A stretch of DNA of 64,000 nt, taken from Neonectria sp. B-13. Lineage: Eukaryota; Ascomycota; Sordariomycetes; Hypocreales; Nectriaceae. The stretch is taken from assembly GCA_002682825.1 (NCBI GenBank), contig NOKP01000015.1:620001-684000 (forward strand), given 5' to 3'. The notes under the pieces are model-generated. The model did no database searches, was not told where the DNA came from, and saw only the letters and a program-made list of their open reading frames with translations. Positions 44,899 to 55,923 of the stretch are shown here, in pieces (position 1 is the first letter of the stretch; each line of letters opens with the position of its first letter). A program made the position numbers and the translations under genes.

Positions 44899-46158
44899 CT
44901 ACCAACTCGCGCGGGGCATCACTAAATAATCCTCGCTCATCTCGACGTCATCCTCGTCTTCGTCCCAATCGCTATAATCCTCATCCTCGTCCTCTTCTTC
45001 ATCCACCGTCTCGGCGGCTCCACATAGAGAAGCCATCCTAACGAAGTCCCATTGGAGAGAGAAGAGATCCCAGTTGGGGACTGCCGACTTGTCATGAGTG
45101 GGTGCCGAGATATCGATTATTTTACCGTCTGGAATGGGTCTCAAGGTTTTCGAGTGCTCTGCCATCCTAGTGCCGTCCGAGTCTGAGTCTGGTTGGAAGA
45201 CTTCTGTGGGATCCAAGTCAAGCCGAATTTCCTGGTTCATGGTCAAGCCCGTCCGGCGGAGCCATCTAAATCGAACACGGATTCCGTTGTCGATCTTCTC
45301 GATGGGTTCGAGACCAAACTTGGCCATGCTCCATAGTTTGTGCATGTGAGGACTTAGGGCCACCATGTTGTGAGCTGTGTCAATGATCTTCTCGTTGTGC
45401 AAGAGCAGCTCGGTCATCCGCATATGAAATTCGGAGCTCCATAGGGTCCGGTGTATCTTTAGAGCCACTTCTGTCGTGTCCGGGAACATCTTTGTAGAAA
45501 ATGGGAAGACATAACAGATGTCTGGGTTTGCACTGCCTGTGACGATGCAACATCCGTCTCGTGCGGCAACTTTGGCTTTCTCGGTCTGATTGCGAATTGG
45601 CTCTATGATCTCTGGTGGTGGTACTGGTAGTCCTTTTTCCCCTTGTTTCGACAGAGGCAGTCCTGCGTTGAGGATTTCGACTTTGGTAGGTTCTTTAACG
45701 AGAACTGTTTGTGGTCAGTAATGATGATATAGAATGGGCCTGGACGAGAGTAATGTACAAAACTTCATTGCTATGGGCAATGAGCTTTGGAGTGATTCAA
45801 TGTGATTCAGTGCTTTGGAAGCCAACCGAAGGTCGTCTCGAAGCGCTCTCACACCGTCCAGTGGCGCTACCATCAACGACGCCCAAACAGCTGCCGTAGA
45901 GTAGTACTTGCTCCTCCTCTTACATATTTCGAAGCTGTGCTGAATGTCTTGCAGGAGCTGGAGCCTGGTTTCGAGATCGCTGATATAGCTTGTCGGTTCT
46001 TGACGGCGGGGAGAAACACGTAAACAAGCCATTAGGGCACGAAGATTATCTGGCCTCTTGGCGTTGTTGGAGAGGAAATAGTCCAGATCGGCCGAGAAGG
46101 AGTCGGCCTTGGGGGCGGTGGTATACTCCGGTCGTTCCTCTTCATAATGTAGCTCCAT
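44899..46158 (-). CDS. fungal HNH-endonuclease-like protein (HNH_2 type) lacking the first His
   Basis: Predicted 401 aa in two exons, 46158-45759 and 45704-44899, with a 54-bp intron (GTACAT to AAACAG) giving MKFFLVKEPTKVEILNAG. An N-terminal helical region (1-170) precedes the HNH module: ARDGCCIVTGSANPDICYVF (181-200) then PFSTKMFP, and further on NMVALSPHMHKLW (246-258). This is the layout of the fungal PF13391 proteins, usually C-x2-TG, then HIxPF, then N-x3-L-x3-H. Here Tyr 198 occupies the place of the first His, so cleavage activity may be lost, while Asn 246 and His 255 remain. The C-terminus is very acidic (EEEDEDEDYSDWDEDEDD). Such genes are numerous in accessory parts of mould genomes and their role is unknown. 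Confidence 0.82.
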
Positions 46159-46815
46159 GATACTCTGGAGTTTCACGGCGGACGCAAAGGACGTGACTGG
46201 GGAAGAGAGAGGGAGACGTGAAAACAGGCGGCTAATGTTTTTAAAAAGAGAAACATGCTGGGGTGATATCTGTCAAGAAACAGTCTTTGTAGTATAAAGT
46301 TTGCACGTGGCTCATCCCCTCCGGATTCACTGGCAACTCTGCTGGTGGATTGGTGAAGTAGATGTGCTAAATAGTCAGCTACCTGGCAAAAGAAACCTTT
46401 ACCCTGCCTTAACATCGACGCCATATCCACAAAATTGACCTAAGTTACCACAGTAAACTTGAAGTTTGCATAGACGCACTGCGCGCGCGAAGGGTCTTGC
46501 TGTCAGCAGTTGTTTCGAGATCAACCCCATTTCGCTGGACCAAACCAAGCTGCGATGCTCCCTTGGCCAGACTCTCCAGATACCTGGTTCCCAAAAGGCA
46601 AATTAGTGAAGAGAGGGCTCAGCCTTTTCAGCATCTCTAGCCATTTGTAGTACTTATCTATCTGACTAGTGATTAGCCTGGCCGAGTGCCTGATCGATTG
46701 TCCAACATCGAGAACACATCCTCATCGCTCAGGAACGTGTTCATCATTCATGGCAGGGTTTTGGTGTACACTATTTAGCATAAGGACATACCTAACTCTA
46801 GGTACGAAAACAGTC

Positions 46816-46857
46816 TTAGGTTAAGGCTAAGGTTCAGGTTAATGTTAGGATTAGCCT
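46816..46857. repeat. degenerate 6-base array, about seven TAAGGT-like units
   Basis: The plus strand reads ttaggt, taaggc, taaggt, tcaggt, taatgt, taggat, tagcct in step. Period six and TTAGG-like words recall telomere repeats, but no unit is exactly TTAGGG. Confidence 0.55.
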
Positions 46858-46925
46858 TGGTATTCATCTCCTCATTATTTATAGAGGTAAGACGTAATAG
46901 ATATCTAGGTTTATTATGTCTACGA

Positions 46926-47090
46926 TGATGCTCCATCCACCTCGTACGATGGATGACATTGGCCTTCTCCGTCTGATTGCGGGTTGTCTCCATGATGATC
47001 TGAAGTTGTATGTCGGGTGCACGTGACGGGCTTGGGAAAGAGGCAAGGCATTGACAACCTGCACCTAGTGTTTGAGGATTTTCAGCTCTG
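46926..47090 (-). pseudogene. decayed second copy of the HNH-protein gene
   Basis: A minus-strand stretch reads IIMETTRNQTEKANVIHRTR, matching IIEPIRNQTEKAKVAARD of the intact HNH gene. The DNA match is plain: ggccttctccgtctgattgc here against ggctttctcggtctgattgc there. Similarity continues toward 46926 (gatgc, ccatcc and cctcgtacg words) and back to a shared ttgaggatt word near 47071. The rest of the HNH module is not recognisable. It is therefore a fragment of a tandem or inserted copy about 1.4 kb from the living gene, in the same orientation. Confidence 0.65.
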
Positions 47091-47512
47091 GCTGACAAGG
47101 CGGGATGTGACTCGCTCAGATGATGCCACGACAGAAACGGAACAGTGGCCATAAGTGACATCTATATTATGTCGCATCGCATGCATTTATTTATGCCTCG
47201 TGAGCTAGCTGAACTACCCATCTACTTAGGTATCCAAAATAACCAACCCCGGATCAACCCAACCTGGGATATGCATAGTCCAAGAATGGTCGCACTCCCT
47301 ACACACTACGGGCCTCGAAATGCTCGCCCGCCCCGTCGGCCGTTTCTCACAACCCAAAGATTTCCCCGATACGAAACATATAGGTATAACTAGAGTAAAT
47401 AAGAAAAATAGCCAGAAATAGCATGTGCCAAAATAACTCCTTTGCTTTTTCTCGCTTCCCCTTGCAGATTAATCATGTGAAAAAGCAGATTGCCCAAAAC
47501 TAGATTTACTGG

Positions 47513-49596
47513 TTATAGAGCGAGAGCAACGCCGACCGCAGCTGCCACTGCCGCCGCGGTGATGCTGCTGCCCAGGATCTTGTGCCCGAAGCTCTCGATG
47601 CTGAGGCGCGTGCCGACGAAATCGGGCCAGTAGGGCTCGGGCTCGCTCTCGTCGAGGGTGCCGTTCCAGCAGTAGCTGTCGAAGCAGTCCTGGCACTTGG
47701 AGGGGACGGTGAAATTGGTGCGGTCAAAGCTGCGGGAGAGCATGGCGCAGGCGACGCAGACGGGCCAGTCGCTGTCGCGGGTGCCGTTGAGCTGAGTGGC
47801 GACGGAGTAGCCGTTCTCGATGATGGCGGAGAGCTCGGAGCCGTTGATGGTCATCTGGAAGGTGGAGATGTTGGAAGCGTAGACGTAGGGGTAGTTGGGG
47901 ATGTACACGATGAGCGGCGAGGGCTCCGTCGTGTTGGTGGCGTTGCAGCCGAAGAAGGTCGGGCGGGCATTAAGGCCGAGGTTACGGAACGTGTTCTTGC
48001 CAGGCACGACGGGGAATGAGGTGCCCTCCGAGATATCCTCAAGGGAGCGCTCGTAAGTAGCAATGGCGGATGCGCCGTCGGGCCAGTACGAGTCGGTGTC
48101 AGCCGATGAGTCGAACGAGAAGACGACATCGACCTCGCGCTCGATGCGGATATGCGGGTAGTAGGGGACGTTCTGAAGATCCTCACCGCCGTCGACGAGC
48201 GTCAGGCGGTCGTTGTCGGCGATGTAATTCTCGTCGTCGTTATAGCCCTTGAAAGGGTTGGGCGTCCAGTCGGCAATGTCGTTGTTGTCGTCGCCAATGC
48301 TCTCGAGGACCGTCGTCAGGGCGTCGATGGCGAAATCGGGGACGTCGTCCGGGACGTAGATGCTGTCGTCCTGGTTGAGGTACATGACGATCTGGTTGAA
48401 CAGACTGCTCGAGGTGCCCATGACAAAGCCAGCGTTGTCGAAGCCGCGAACACAGCTCTTGTCGCTGGGGATCTTGCCGTTCTCGAACTCGGAGCCGACG
48501 TATTTCAGGGGCACGAAGGCATTGAGGGTCGGGTCGAAGGAGCCAAGCTCCCAGGGGGTGAACTCGAAGACGGTCGAGTTGAGGGCGACGATGGTCTCGT
48601 TGGGGTTGCGGCCGTCGGCGATGACGAAGGGCATGGGGGAGTTGCCAGCCTTGAAGTCCTCGTCGTCGGCGATGGAGGACCAGGTGAAGGCGGGGCCGCC
48701 GTCAGTCGCGTTGATGAGCTGGTACGAGAGCATGCGGCCCCAGTAGTCGGTCAGAGATCGCTCGTAACCGGCGTCCTTCTTGTCGGAAATGGCGTCGAAG
48801 ACATCGTCGTAGTAGCCGAGCAGGCTGTACTGCTCGGGACCTTCGAAGATGGAGTTCTGCAGCTGCCAGATGCCGGGATAGTTGACGCTGTCCTGGACCG
48901 AAGTCCAGTTGTTCATCATCAAACTGCCCACGAGCCAGCCGCCGCCTGACAGACCCGACAGATAGGTCGCGCTCTGCAGCAGACCGCCCAAGTTACCATC
49001 CTTCGTGCTGCCGTCTGAACGATCATCCCAGGCCGCCAATGCGCCGGCGCCGGACAACATGGCACGATAGCCACCGCCAGAGACGGCGATACCGATGTTG
49101 GGCAGGACAGTGCTGTTGGTCTCGGCATCCTTGAGGTAGGCTTCGCTGTCGAAGTCGGGGATGTTCACCCTCTCGAGGAACTTGCGGATGTAGGGGATGG
49201 TCGCATTTCGGCGCTTGGGGAGCCACTCGACTTCCTGGTCGGACAGGCCAGTGCTGCCATTGCGGATGGTCGGGCGGGTGCTGGGGCACTTGACCTCGGT
49301 CGGGACGTAGCCGGCGGGGGCTTGGGGAGTTCCTCGACGGGACAATTGCGAAGCGGATCGGGCGGCGGCGAAGGAGTCGGGGAGAGGCGCGGAGTTGGCG
49401 ATGCGGACGGCGGCGTCACGGGGCTCGTCGACTGTGGGGGGGACGTTAGAACACTGTATCTGAATCATGCGCGCGGATACACCCGCGCACGCAGAGGGAA
49501 AAGCAACGTACCTGCAGGATGGGGGTTTGCCGCGGCGGGAGAGAAGGCGGCCGCGGCAGCCAGCAGGAGAGTCAGGCTGCTGGAGAGCGAAGCCAT
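47513..49596 (-). CDS. PLB1: phospholipase B / lysophospholipase, secreted GPI-type
   Basis: Predicted 667 aa in two exons, 49596-49512 and 49431-47513, with an 80-bp intron (GTACGT to CCACAG). The first exon encodes a signal peptide rich in Leu and Ala (MASLSSSLTLLLAAAAAFS). The frame of exon 2 runs open backward through the intron, which hides this start. Family hallmarks: GIAVSGGGYRAMLSGAGAL (Arg of the oxyanion site), SGLSGGGWLVGSLM with the nucleophile Ser, and LVDGGEDLQNVPYYP with the catalytic Asp. Many N-x-S/T sites and paired cysteines fit a glycosylated wall enzyme, and the last 20 residues (SITAAAVAAAVGVALAL) fit a GPI signal. It removes both acyl chains from phospholipids outside the cell. 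A TATATA box lies 127 bases upstream. Confidence 0.96.
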
Positions 49597-52080
49597 AGCT
49601 ACAACTCAGAAGCAGGAGGCGGCTTAAGTGCGAAGAGAGAAGAGGAAAGGGAGAAGATGGAAACCCCAGCTGCAAATGGAATGGGGGGCGAAGCACCGCT
49701 TCAGAAGGCAATGGTGGGGGGGTATATAATATAGCACAGAGCAGGAGTTCCAAGAAATGCCCGCGTGTTTGCCTGTGGCTGATAGAGAGTGCGGCGGTGT
49801 CTGGTATGAAGCAATATCAGACAGTCGATCGGAATCTGTACTGAAACGGGTTTCCGGAGGCTTCGGAAGCGAGGTGGCCGAGGATGAAACCCAGGATCTG
49901 TGATGGACAAGAGAACCTAAAGAAAAAAAATCACAAGAAAAGATATAATGCCCGGGAATCAGGATCAAGCAAGTAGATATGACCCAGGAGAGACTCCGAG
50001 AAACCCGAGAGGAAGAAAAAAGGTGGGAGCAAGAATGAGAAGCTGAGCGAGCAAGCGAATGAATGTGTGGTGGGAGAGTTAAATTATGATGGGAGCTTCT
50101 TCATCACTTGGCGGTCGCTTTTCCCGGCGGGCGCGCCCAGGCTGCGCCAGCAACGTGAGCACTGCCAAGTCCCATGTCAGCCCAGTAGCACATCCCTCCC
50201 ATCCCATCATACGCGTAACGCCGTATTGCTCGTCCGGGGGGTACATTGGCTGACAGCGGGGGTACGGCAGACATTCAAGTAGCGCTTTGCCCACAGGTAC
50301 GAAGTACGAAGCACGCTCTTGTCTTCCACCACTGCCCGGTCAAAAGGTCCATCGCACCGCATCGGAGGGCGCGATAAACATCCAACGGCAGAGGCAACGG
50401 CAGCGAACAAGGCGCAAGCCCAGGCGCATGGCAACCGCTGAAGTGGCGGGGACGATCGCTATCGTTTGGCGGTCGCATCACTGGCCCTCACTGCTCACTG
50501 GTGCTTAGAATGAGACGGGCCGGGGTCCATTAGGCCTTATTCGGGGCTCAGAGCCTCAGCCAGCCAGTAAAATGTCCAGAAATCGCTGGCCCCTGTCGGC
50601 CCCTGTAGTAATCCTCCGTAGTTGGGTCCTGGAACCCACTCCCCAGTCCCTTTGAGAAATGGATGGAAATGACTTCACCCTTCACGTCACTCCCTCTCTC
50701 CCCTCTCACTCTCTCTCGACTTTACCTCTCACGTCCGTTGAAAATCAGAAGTCATAGCGTCGGCACATGGGTTACCTCCCAGCAAGCTCTCATTTGTTTG
50801 TTATCTACGCTATTAATGCAGCAAACACAGTACCGCGACAGAGAGATAAAGAACCAAGATAGCCAAGACATTGCCAGCTCACTCGCCCTTTGCCAGATTC
50901 GATCCAAAGAAAAAGTAAAAGGATACGAAGCCAAGCCTCTCGTGTCGCAGAAGCCCGCCGTGGTTTGTCTTGTTCACCCGTCAGCAGCCCGCCCACGGCA
51001 CGCCCGCTCCATCCTTGGCTCCTTGGCCCCTGGGCGAAGTGGACGAGTGCCAGAATGCCAAGACGGCAAGACGGCCTGGTCTCTTCTGTCAGTGCAACGG
51101 GGGTCGTTTGACAGGTGATTCCGATGGGCATCCTCCCCGTGCTCTCTTTTATCGATCTGCAGAGTGCTGTTCCATGCTTCCGGTGGGTAATTGAGCAAGA
51201 CTCCCTATACAAGTAAGTATTCACCGGGCGAAATCCCTCTCTGAACACATATCTTCCAGTAAACCCGCCCAGCAACGAAATGATACCTCTAATTAGCACG
51301 GACAGCGCCCATGGCGAAGATCAAACTCGGCCCTGTCCCTGCCGGGTCGTGGGCTTGGCAAAAGGAAAATCCTCCCGCTCTCTGACCAACAAGTGATCGC
51401 CGGCGCCCTAGCAATGGACTCGTTGCACCGCCCAGCTGTCAGCCTGCGTCTCACGCCATGCGATGCCCTGCCATCAGCAGCTTTCAGCTTCAGCTTCGAG
51501 CTTTTAGGCGTATTTGTCCTCCCTCCTCCGCCTTTTCACCCTTGGCAATTATCGTCACCTCTCCTCAGGGCCTCCGACGACTGACTGACTAAGGACCCGC
51601 CGAATGAACTGCAAAAATAGCCATCCCCGTTCATGCTTACTGCTCAAGTCACTGCCGCAACATGGGCCTACAATGGTTCCGGGAATACTGTTGCTTTTGC
51701 GTATTCGTACAGTGCCAGCATAAACCAACGAGGCCATGTCCGCTGCCGGAGGGCGACATTTCCGGTTCACAGCCACGGAGCTTCGGGTTGAGGACGCCTC
51801 CGCCTTCAACCTCCGTTGCGGTGTTCCAAATTCGCCGGGCCGCCAGCATCTCTGATTATGATGCAGACTAGGCGACATGCGTCACAAATCCGGCTCGCTT
51901 CATTCATCGCTGGTATTGCTATCCTGATGCTGACTATTCACTTCTACATTCTGCTGTTCATCTTCACTGCGAAGCACTGCCATCGCTGTCGACAATAACC
52001 AAAACCAAAGCCGAAAAAAAGGGGACGGGTATCAAAAAGGTCTAGAGGCATCCGTAAAAGCGCTGGTCCGCCCTCGTCCA
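49597..52080. other. 2.5-kb intergenic region, no gene supported
   Basis: It runs from the phospholipase promoter to the 3' end of the NAD kinase gene. Only short overlapping frames occur on both strands, without motifs or splice pairs. No repeat stands out. Confidence 0.35.
49723..49728 (-). promoter_or_regulatory. TATA box of the phospholipase B gene
   Basis: ATTATATACC on the minus strand, about 127 bases before the revised start codon. It also supports placing the gene start in the small first exon at 49596. Confidence 0.65.
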
Positions 52081-53505
52081 CTAGTCGGAGTACTCATCCC
52101 CCGCCGGCTCCCGTCCAAATGGATGGTTAAACTTGAGCAGTCCCGTCAGCCCGCCCACCCACGGGTCGTCGTCCTCGGTGCGGATCATGCACGGCACGCC
52201 CCCGTGCCACTCTTCGCCGGGCCCCGCTCGCCCCACGAACTCACCCTCCACTCGGATCTCCGTCCCCGGTAACACCCCCGCGCACCGCTTGCCATCGATG
52301 CTCAGGTCCAGCTCCCGGCCGCGGTTCTTGCGACTCATCCGCAGGCTGACCTTGGTGTCCAGCGGCAGCACCAGCGACCGGAAACTAAGGCTGCACGGGC
52401 TGATGGGTGTGATGAGCAGCGACTTGACCAGCGGGTGCACAATGGGCCCGCCTGCACTAAGACTGTATGCCGTCGAGCCTGTCGGCGTGCTGATCAGGAT
52501 GCCATCGGCCGTTGTCTCCGTCAGGAAGTGGCCGTTCTGGTAGATGTCGATAATGGCGAGATGCGGGTGAGATCCGCGATGCACCGAGATTTCGTTGATT
52601 GCCCGCAACGATGGCGACGGCTCCTTGGTCCCTGCAATTGGCTTCGACTCTAACTGTGCGTCCCTCGAGAGCGTGTCCGAAAGCCAGTTATTAATATTCT
52701 TCCCCGACGGGTCAAAGACGTCCGCCTTGATCCGATGCCGTAGCAGTACCTTGGAAGCCCTCTGTGCCCCAAGGCTTCTGCCCTTCATCCGCTCCCAGCC
52801 CGCATACGACGCCGGCATGGTTTGCCCCTCGTCCCTGGTTCCCCGGGGATAGGCAGCGTCCCGCATCGCCACGTCGCTCCCGCTCATGTACATCTCTCGC
52901 CATGCCTTCTTGTGCTCCCCAAAGTCCCATTCACCCAAAAATCCCAGGGTTCCCATGCTGAACGACAGAATAGGCGGCACTGATCCGTGAAGTTTAAAGA
53001 GACTAGCCGCCCGTAATACCGTGCCGTCGCCGCCAAAGGTTGTAATGACGTCAATCTTGTCCGCAATGGTGGTTCGGTCGTCGGATGCGTAGATTGGAAA
53101 AGGGAGACTCTCCTTGAGCGTTTCGGCAATCCGGGGCTCGAATACGAGGTTAACCTCTGGGTACTCGGTGTGAATGTACTTGGAAAACTTGACAACGGCT
53201 TCAACAACGTCGGTCGAGTAGAGTTTCTGGATGATGAGAAGGTTTCGAGGGGGTCGTGGCCAGTTTAGCGACAGGAGGGAAGATCCAGGTTTGTTGCCTC
53301 GCAAGTACCGAGGACTCGTCCTTTCTGGAAGCTCTGCAACACTGTGCACTCCTGGCACATCGAGCCCGCGAAGCGGACGGGTGGTTGAGAGAAAACGTAT
53401 TGGCGATGGAGCGGAGGGCGGCCGATGAAGGAGCCGCGGCGATGGTCGTCGCAATAGGGCTGGCTTGGCGTGAGCCAGCCCTCGGGTCAAGGTCCGTTTA
53501 AACAT
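52081..53505 (-). CDS. POS5: mitochondrial NAD(H) kinase
   Basis: A single exon of 474 aa. It phosphorylates NAD or NADH to make NADP(H), the matrix source of reducing power. The first 45 residues are rich in Arg, Leu and Ser with no acidic residue (MFKRTLTRGLAHAKPALLRR), a standard mitochondrial targeting sequence, which favours Pos5 over the cytosolic Utr1/Yef1 kinases. The catalytic GGDGT motif is at 158-162 (FGGDGTVLRAASLF), followed by MGTLGFLGEWDF, INEISVHRG (NE motif) and the Gly-rich TADGILISTPTGSTAYSLSA with GGPIVHP. Between GFLGEW and the NE motif is an insert of about 80 residues longer than in yeast. The C-terminal tail is acidic. Upstream lies 970 bases shared with the divergent acyltransferase gene. 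Confidence 0.95.
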   Translation of the reverse strand: MFKRTLTRGLAHAKPALLRRPSPRLLHRPPSAPSPIRFLSTTRPLRGLDVPGVHSVAELPERTSPRYLRGNKPGSSLLSLNWPRPPRNLLIIQKLYSTDVVEAVVKFSKYIHTEYPEVNLVFEPRIAETLKESLPFPIYASDDRTTIADKIDVITTFGGDGTVLRAASLFKLHGSVPPILSFSMGTLGFLGEWDFGEHKKAWREMYMSGSDVAMRDAAYPRGTRDEGQTMPASYAGWERMKGRSLGAQRASKVLLRHRIKADVFDPSGKNINNWLSDTLSRDAQLESKPIAGTKEPSPSLRAINEISVHRGSHPHLAIIDIYQNGHFLTETTADGILISTPTGSTAYSLSAGGPIVHPLVKSLLITPISPCSLSFRSLVLPLDTKVSLRMSRKNRGRELDLSIDGKRCAGVLPGTEIRVEGEFVGRAGPGEEWHGGVPCMIRTEDDDPWVGGLTGLLKFNHPFGREPAGDEYSD

Positions 53506-54477
53506 GGTTGAGCGGCGTGATCATGATGCCGCGTGGGAGAGGCCTTAGAGCCGGTAGGAGTCTGGAATTCGTTAATGATTTTTGGATGACTCGAAGAACT
53601 AGGGAGCTTGAGGAGCTCAAGCACGGCAGAATTGCGGTTATGTCCGGATGTAGGTGAGCTGGTGCTAGACCGCCTTCCGTGTTTGGAGCATGGGGGGTTA
53701 GGAGGGTGGGATTGCGGGGATCAAGTTTAGACGTGCATTGTCCTTTTGTGTGGAGTTTAGTCAGTGCCGTAATTAGAGCGAAGATCTCATGTTGAGATTG
53801 AAAAGTGGACAGATAAGTTAGCTGGTAAATGTGCCCAAGGGCAAGGTAAGTAAGTTGTGGGCATGGCCTGATTGGAAAATGGCACGTGAATCTGGTGTTA
53901 ACGATTTCGTCAAATCCCAGACTTTTGGATGAAGCTCTAGGGTAAGAAAAATGGACATTCCTGCGCGCCCTGATTGGCCAACCGGCATCGGCATCTGGTA
54001 AACCCCGTCCTCGATTCTGTGTTGTGGCGCGTCATAGGACCCGAGGCATCCGCCCGCCTGATGTCACCAGCCAGCTAACAAGCACCATCAGCTAGGGCAA
54101 TCCAACCACCAGAGCAGCTTCCAACGCACCGCGTCATGTGCGCCATGTCTCGCTCTTTCTATCTCGTTCACCTTCAACTCCAGGCCCGGCTTTGACTTTG
54201 ACTCTAGCGCCGGTAGTTGACTTTTGGCCTGTTGACCGCATCCTGCCACGGGGCTGAGATTTGGTGGCACTTGTTCGTCAGCCTCATCAGTCGGTACCAC
54301 GTGTCTGACGCCTTTCGTTGCTTCGACTTCCAGTTGCTGCCTGCGGGTCCCTGTATATCAAGCCACCGTCTCCGGTTCTGCTGAGTGTGCGACCTCCCTC
54401 ACCGAACCCTTCGATTGTCTTTGCGTTTCCATAACAAGAAAGCCGAATCTCGACAACACCATTAAACATCGCCTGTC
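53506..54477. other. divergent intergenic region, NAD kinase and acyltransferase promoters
   Basis: About 970 bases between two genes read outward. No strong TATA box is seen for either, as is usual for housekeeping genes. The right end is a C/T-rich leader. Nothing else is recognised. Confidence 0.4.
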
Positions 54478-55923
54478 ATGGCCGCCGACTTTGTTCCCGG
54501 ACCGGACCTGCCCACCGCGCTGCCGAGCAAGAGCGAGAAGCCCGAGGTTTCGACGAAGGGTCTGAAAGAATATCATCCTTCTGGAAAAGAAGGCTATGGT
54601 CGGTTTATGCAGATCGTGCGAGGTGCTACATTCGGCTTCTACTTCATGACCTGCTGCTTGGTGTATGTCCCCACTACATGTTCCTCTGCTGTCGCGCAGC
54701 CTAATATGGCGGTGTATCGTCGGTTCAGAAGCTAACTCTTGTGCTTCACAGTATCCATGTTACCCAGCTCATCGGGGCCCCGTTGTACCTAATCAACCGC
54801 GAGTGGTTCTACGCCTACATGGCCATGACGAAGCGGTCATTTGCCATCACAACGGCTGTCATGACACATATATGGGGTCCAACGACGATTCGAATCAGCG
54901 GAGACGAGTCTGTAGCGGGGCAGATTAAGGCCACACCGAATGGCGGGGTGCAGTTTAACTTCCCGGAACGTTTGGTGCTGATCGCCAATCATCAGGTATG
55001 GGACTTTGATGGCCTATGCCGAGGTGACTGAAGCTAAAGTTGTATCAGATTTACACTGACTGGCTGTACCTCTGGTGGGTTGGTTATGCAAATTCGCCCG
55101 GGGCTCACGGACACATTTATATCATCCTCAAGGAGTCCCTTCAGTGGATTCCCCTCATGGGTTGGGCGATGCGCTTGTTTGGCTTCATCTTCATGTCCAG
55201 GAAGATGGCTACGGACCAACCTCGCATGGCATACCGTTTGAACAAGCTCAGCCAGCGCAAAGTCGACCCTAGGGGAAAAACATACTTTGACCCAATGTGG
55301 CTGTTACTGTTTCCTGAAGGCACCAACCTATCGGGCAATGGACGCAGAAAGTCGGCCGCTTGGGCAAAGAAGACCGGCCTCAAAGACCCTGAGCATGTCA
55401 TGCTTCCACGCAGCACTGGCATGTTCTTCTGCCTGAACGAACTCAAGCCAACGGTCGACTTTGTCTACGACTGCACAGTCGCATATGAGGGAATTCCGTA
55501 AGTCTGCACTTGATGTCGCACAGCATCGACGAACTCGACTAACAAAGCAAACATAGCCGAGGGAAGTATGGCGAGGATTACTTCAGCCTTTCTAGCACCT
55601 ATTTCCAGGGCCGACCCCCGAAGTCGGTCAACTTTTTCTGGCGCCGCTTCCGGCTCTCTGAGATTCCGCTCGACGACCCGAAGGTATTTGACCTGTGGCT
55701 GCGGGAGCAGTGGTATCAGAAGGATGCTCTGATGGAGGAGTTTATGACCACTGGCCGATTCCCTGTCATGGCGGGGAGCAAAACTGACTTTGTTGAGACT
55801 CAAGTTCGGACGCGGCGCCCCTGGGAGATTCTCCAGGTCTTCAGTGTTATTGGTACGGTTGGTTTGATGTGGTACAACGTCAAGAAGTCGTTCGTCTCTT
55901 TCAAGTCGGTGTTTGGGCCATGA
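54478..55923 (+). CDS. LPLAT-family acyltransferase (AGPAT/lysocardiolipin type)
   Basis: Predicted 414 aa in four exons: 54478-54662, 54752-54995, 55049-55497 and 55557-55923. Introns of 53 to 89 bp keep the frame. It likely moves an acyl chain from acyl-CoA to a lysophospholipid in the ER or nearby membranes. A hydrophobic segment near residues 45-80 anchors it. The catalytic HX4D box NHQIYTD (141-147) is cut exactly by intron 2 after Gln 143. FPEGTNLS (231-238) is the acceptor-binding block, and a C-terminal hydrophobic segment (VFSVIGTVGLMWYNV) ends the protein. The NHQIYTDWLYLWW variant is characteristic of the LCLAT1/AGPAT5 branch, including yeast Cst26-like proteins that set the acyl chains of phosphatidylinositol. 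The substrate is inferred. Confidence 0.93.

Larger units (their letters stand above)
46159..47512. other. AT-richer intergenic region holding a decayed HNH copy and a hexamer repeat
   Basis: About 1.35 kb between the HNH gene promoter and the 3' end of the phospholipase gene. It contains the relic at 46926-47090 and the TAAGGT-like array at 46816-46857. A minus-strand frame near 46173-46430 sits in the HNH upstream region but lacks family character. Confidence 0.5.

Noticed and set aside
46173..46430. A minus-strand frame just upstream of the HNH gene
   Set aside because: It could be taken as an extra first exon, but no donor joins it in frame to ATG 46158, and the HNH N-terminus reads complete without it.
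48152..48949. A 265-codon plus-strand open frame
   Set aside because: Antisense shadow of the phospholipase B gene, with the same V/G/E-rich complement composition and no motif.
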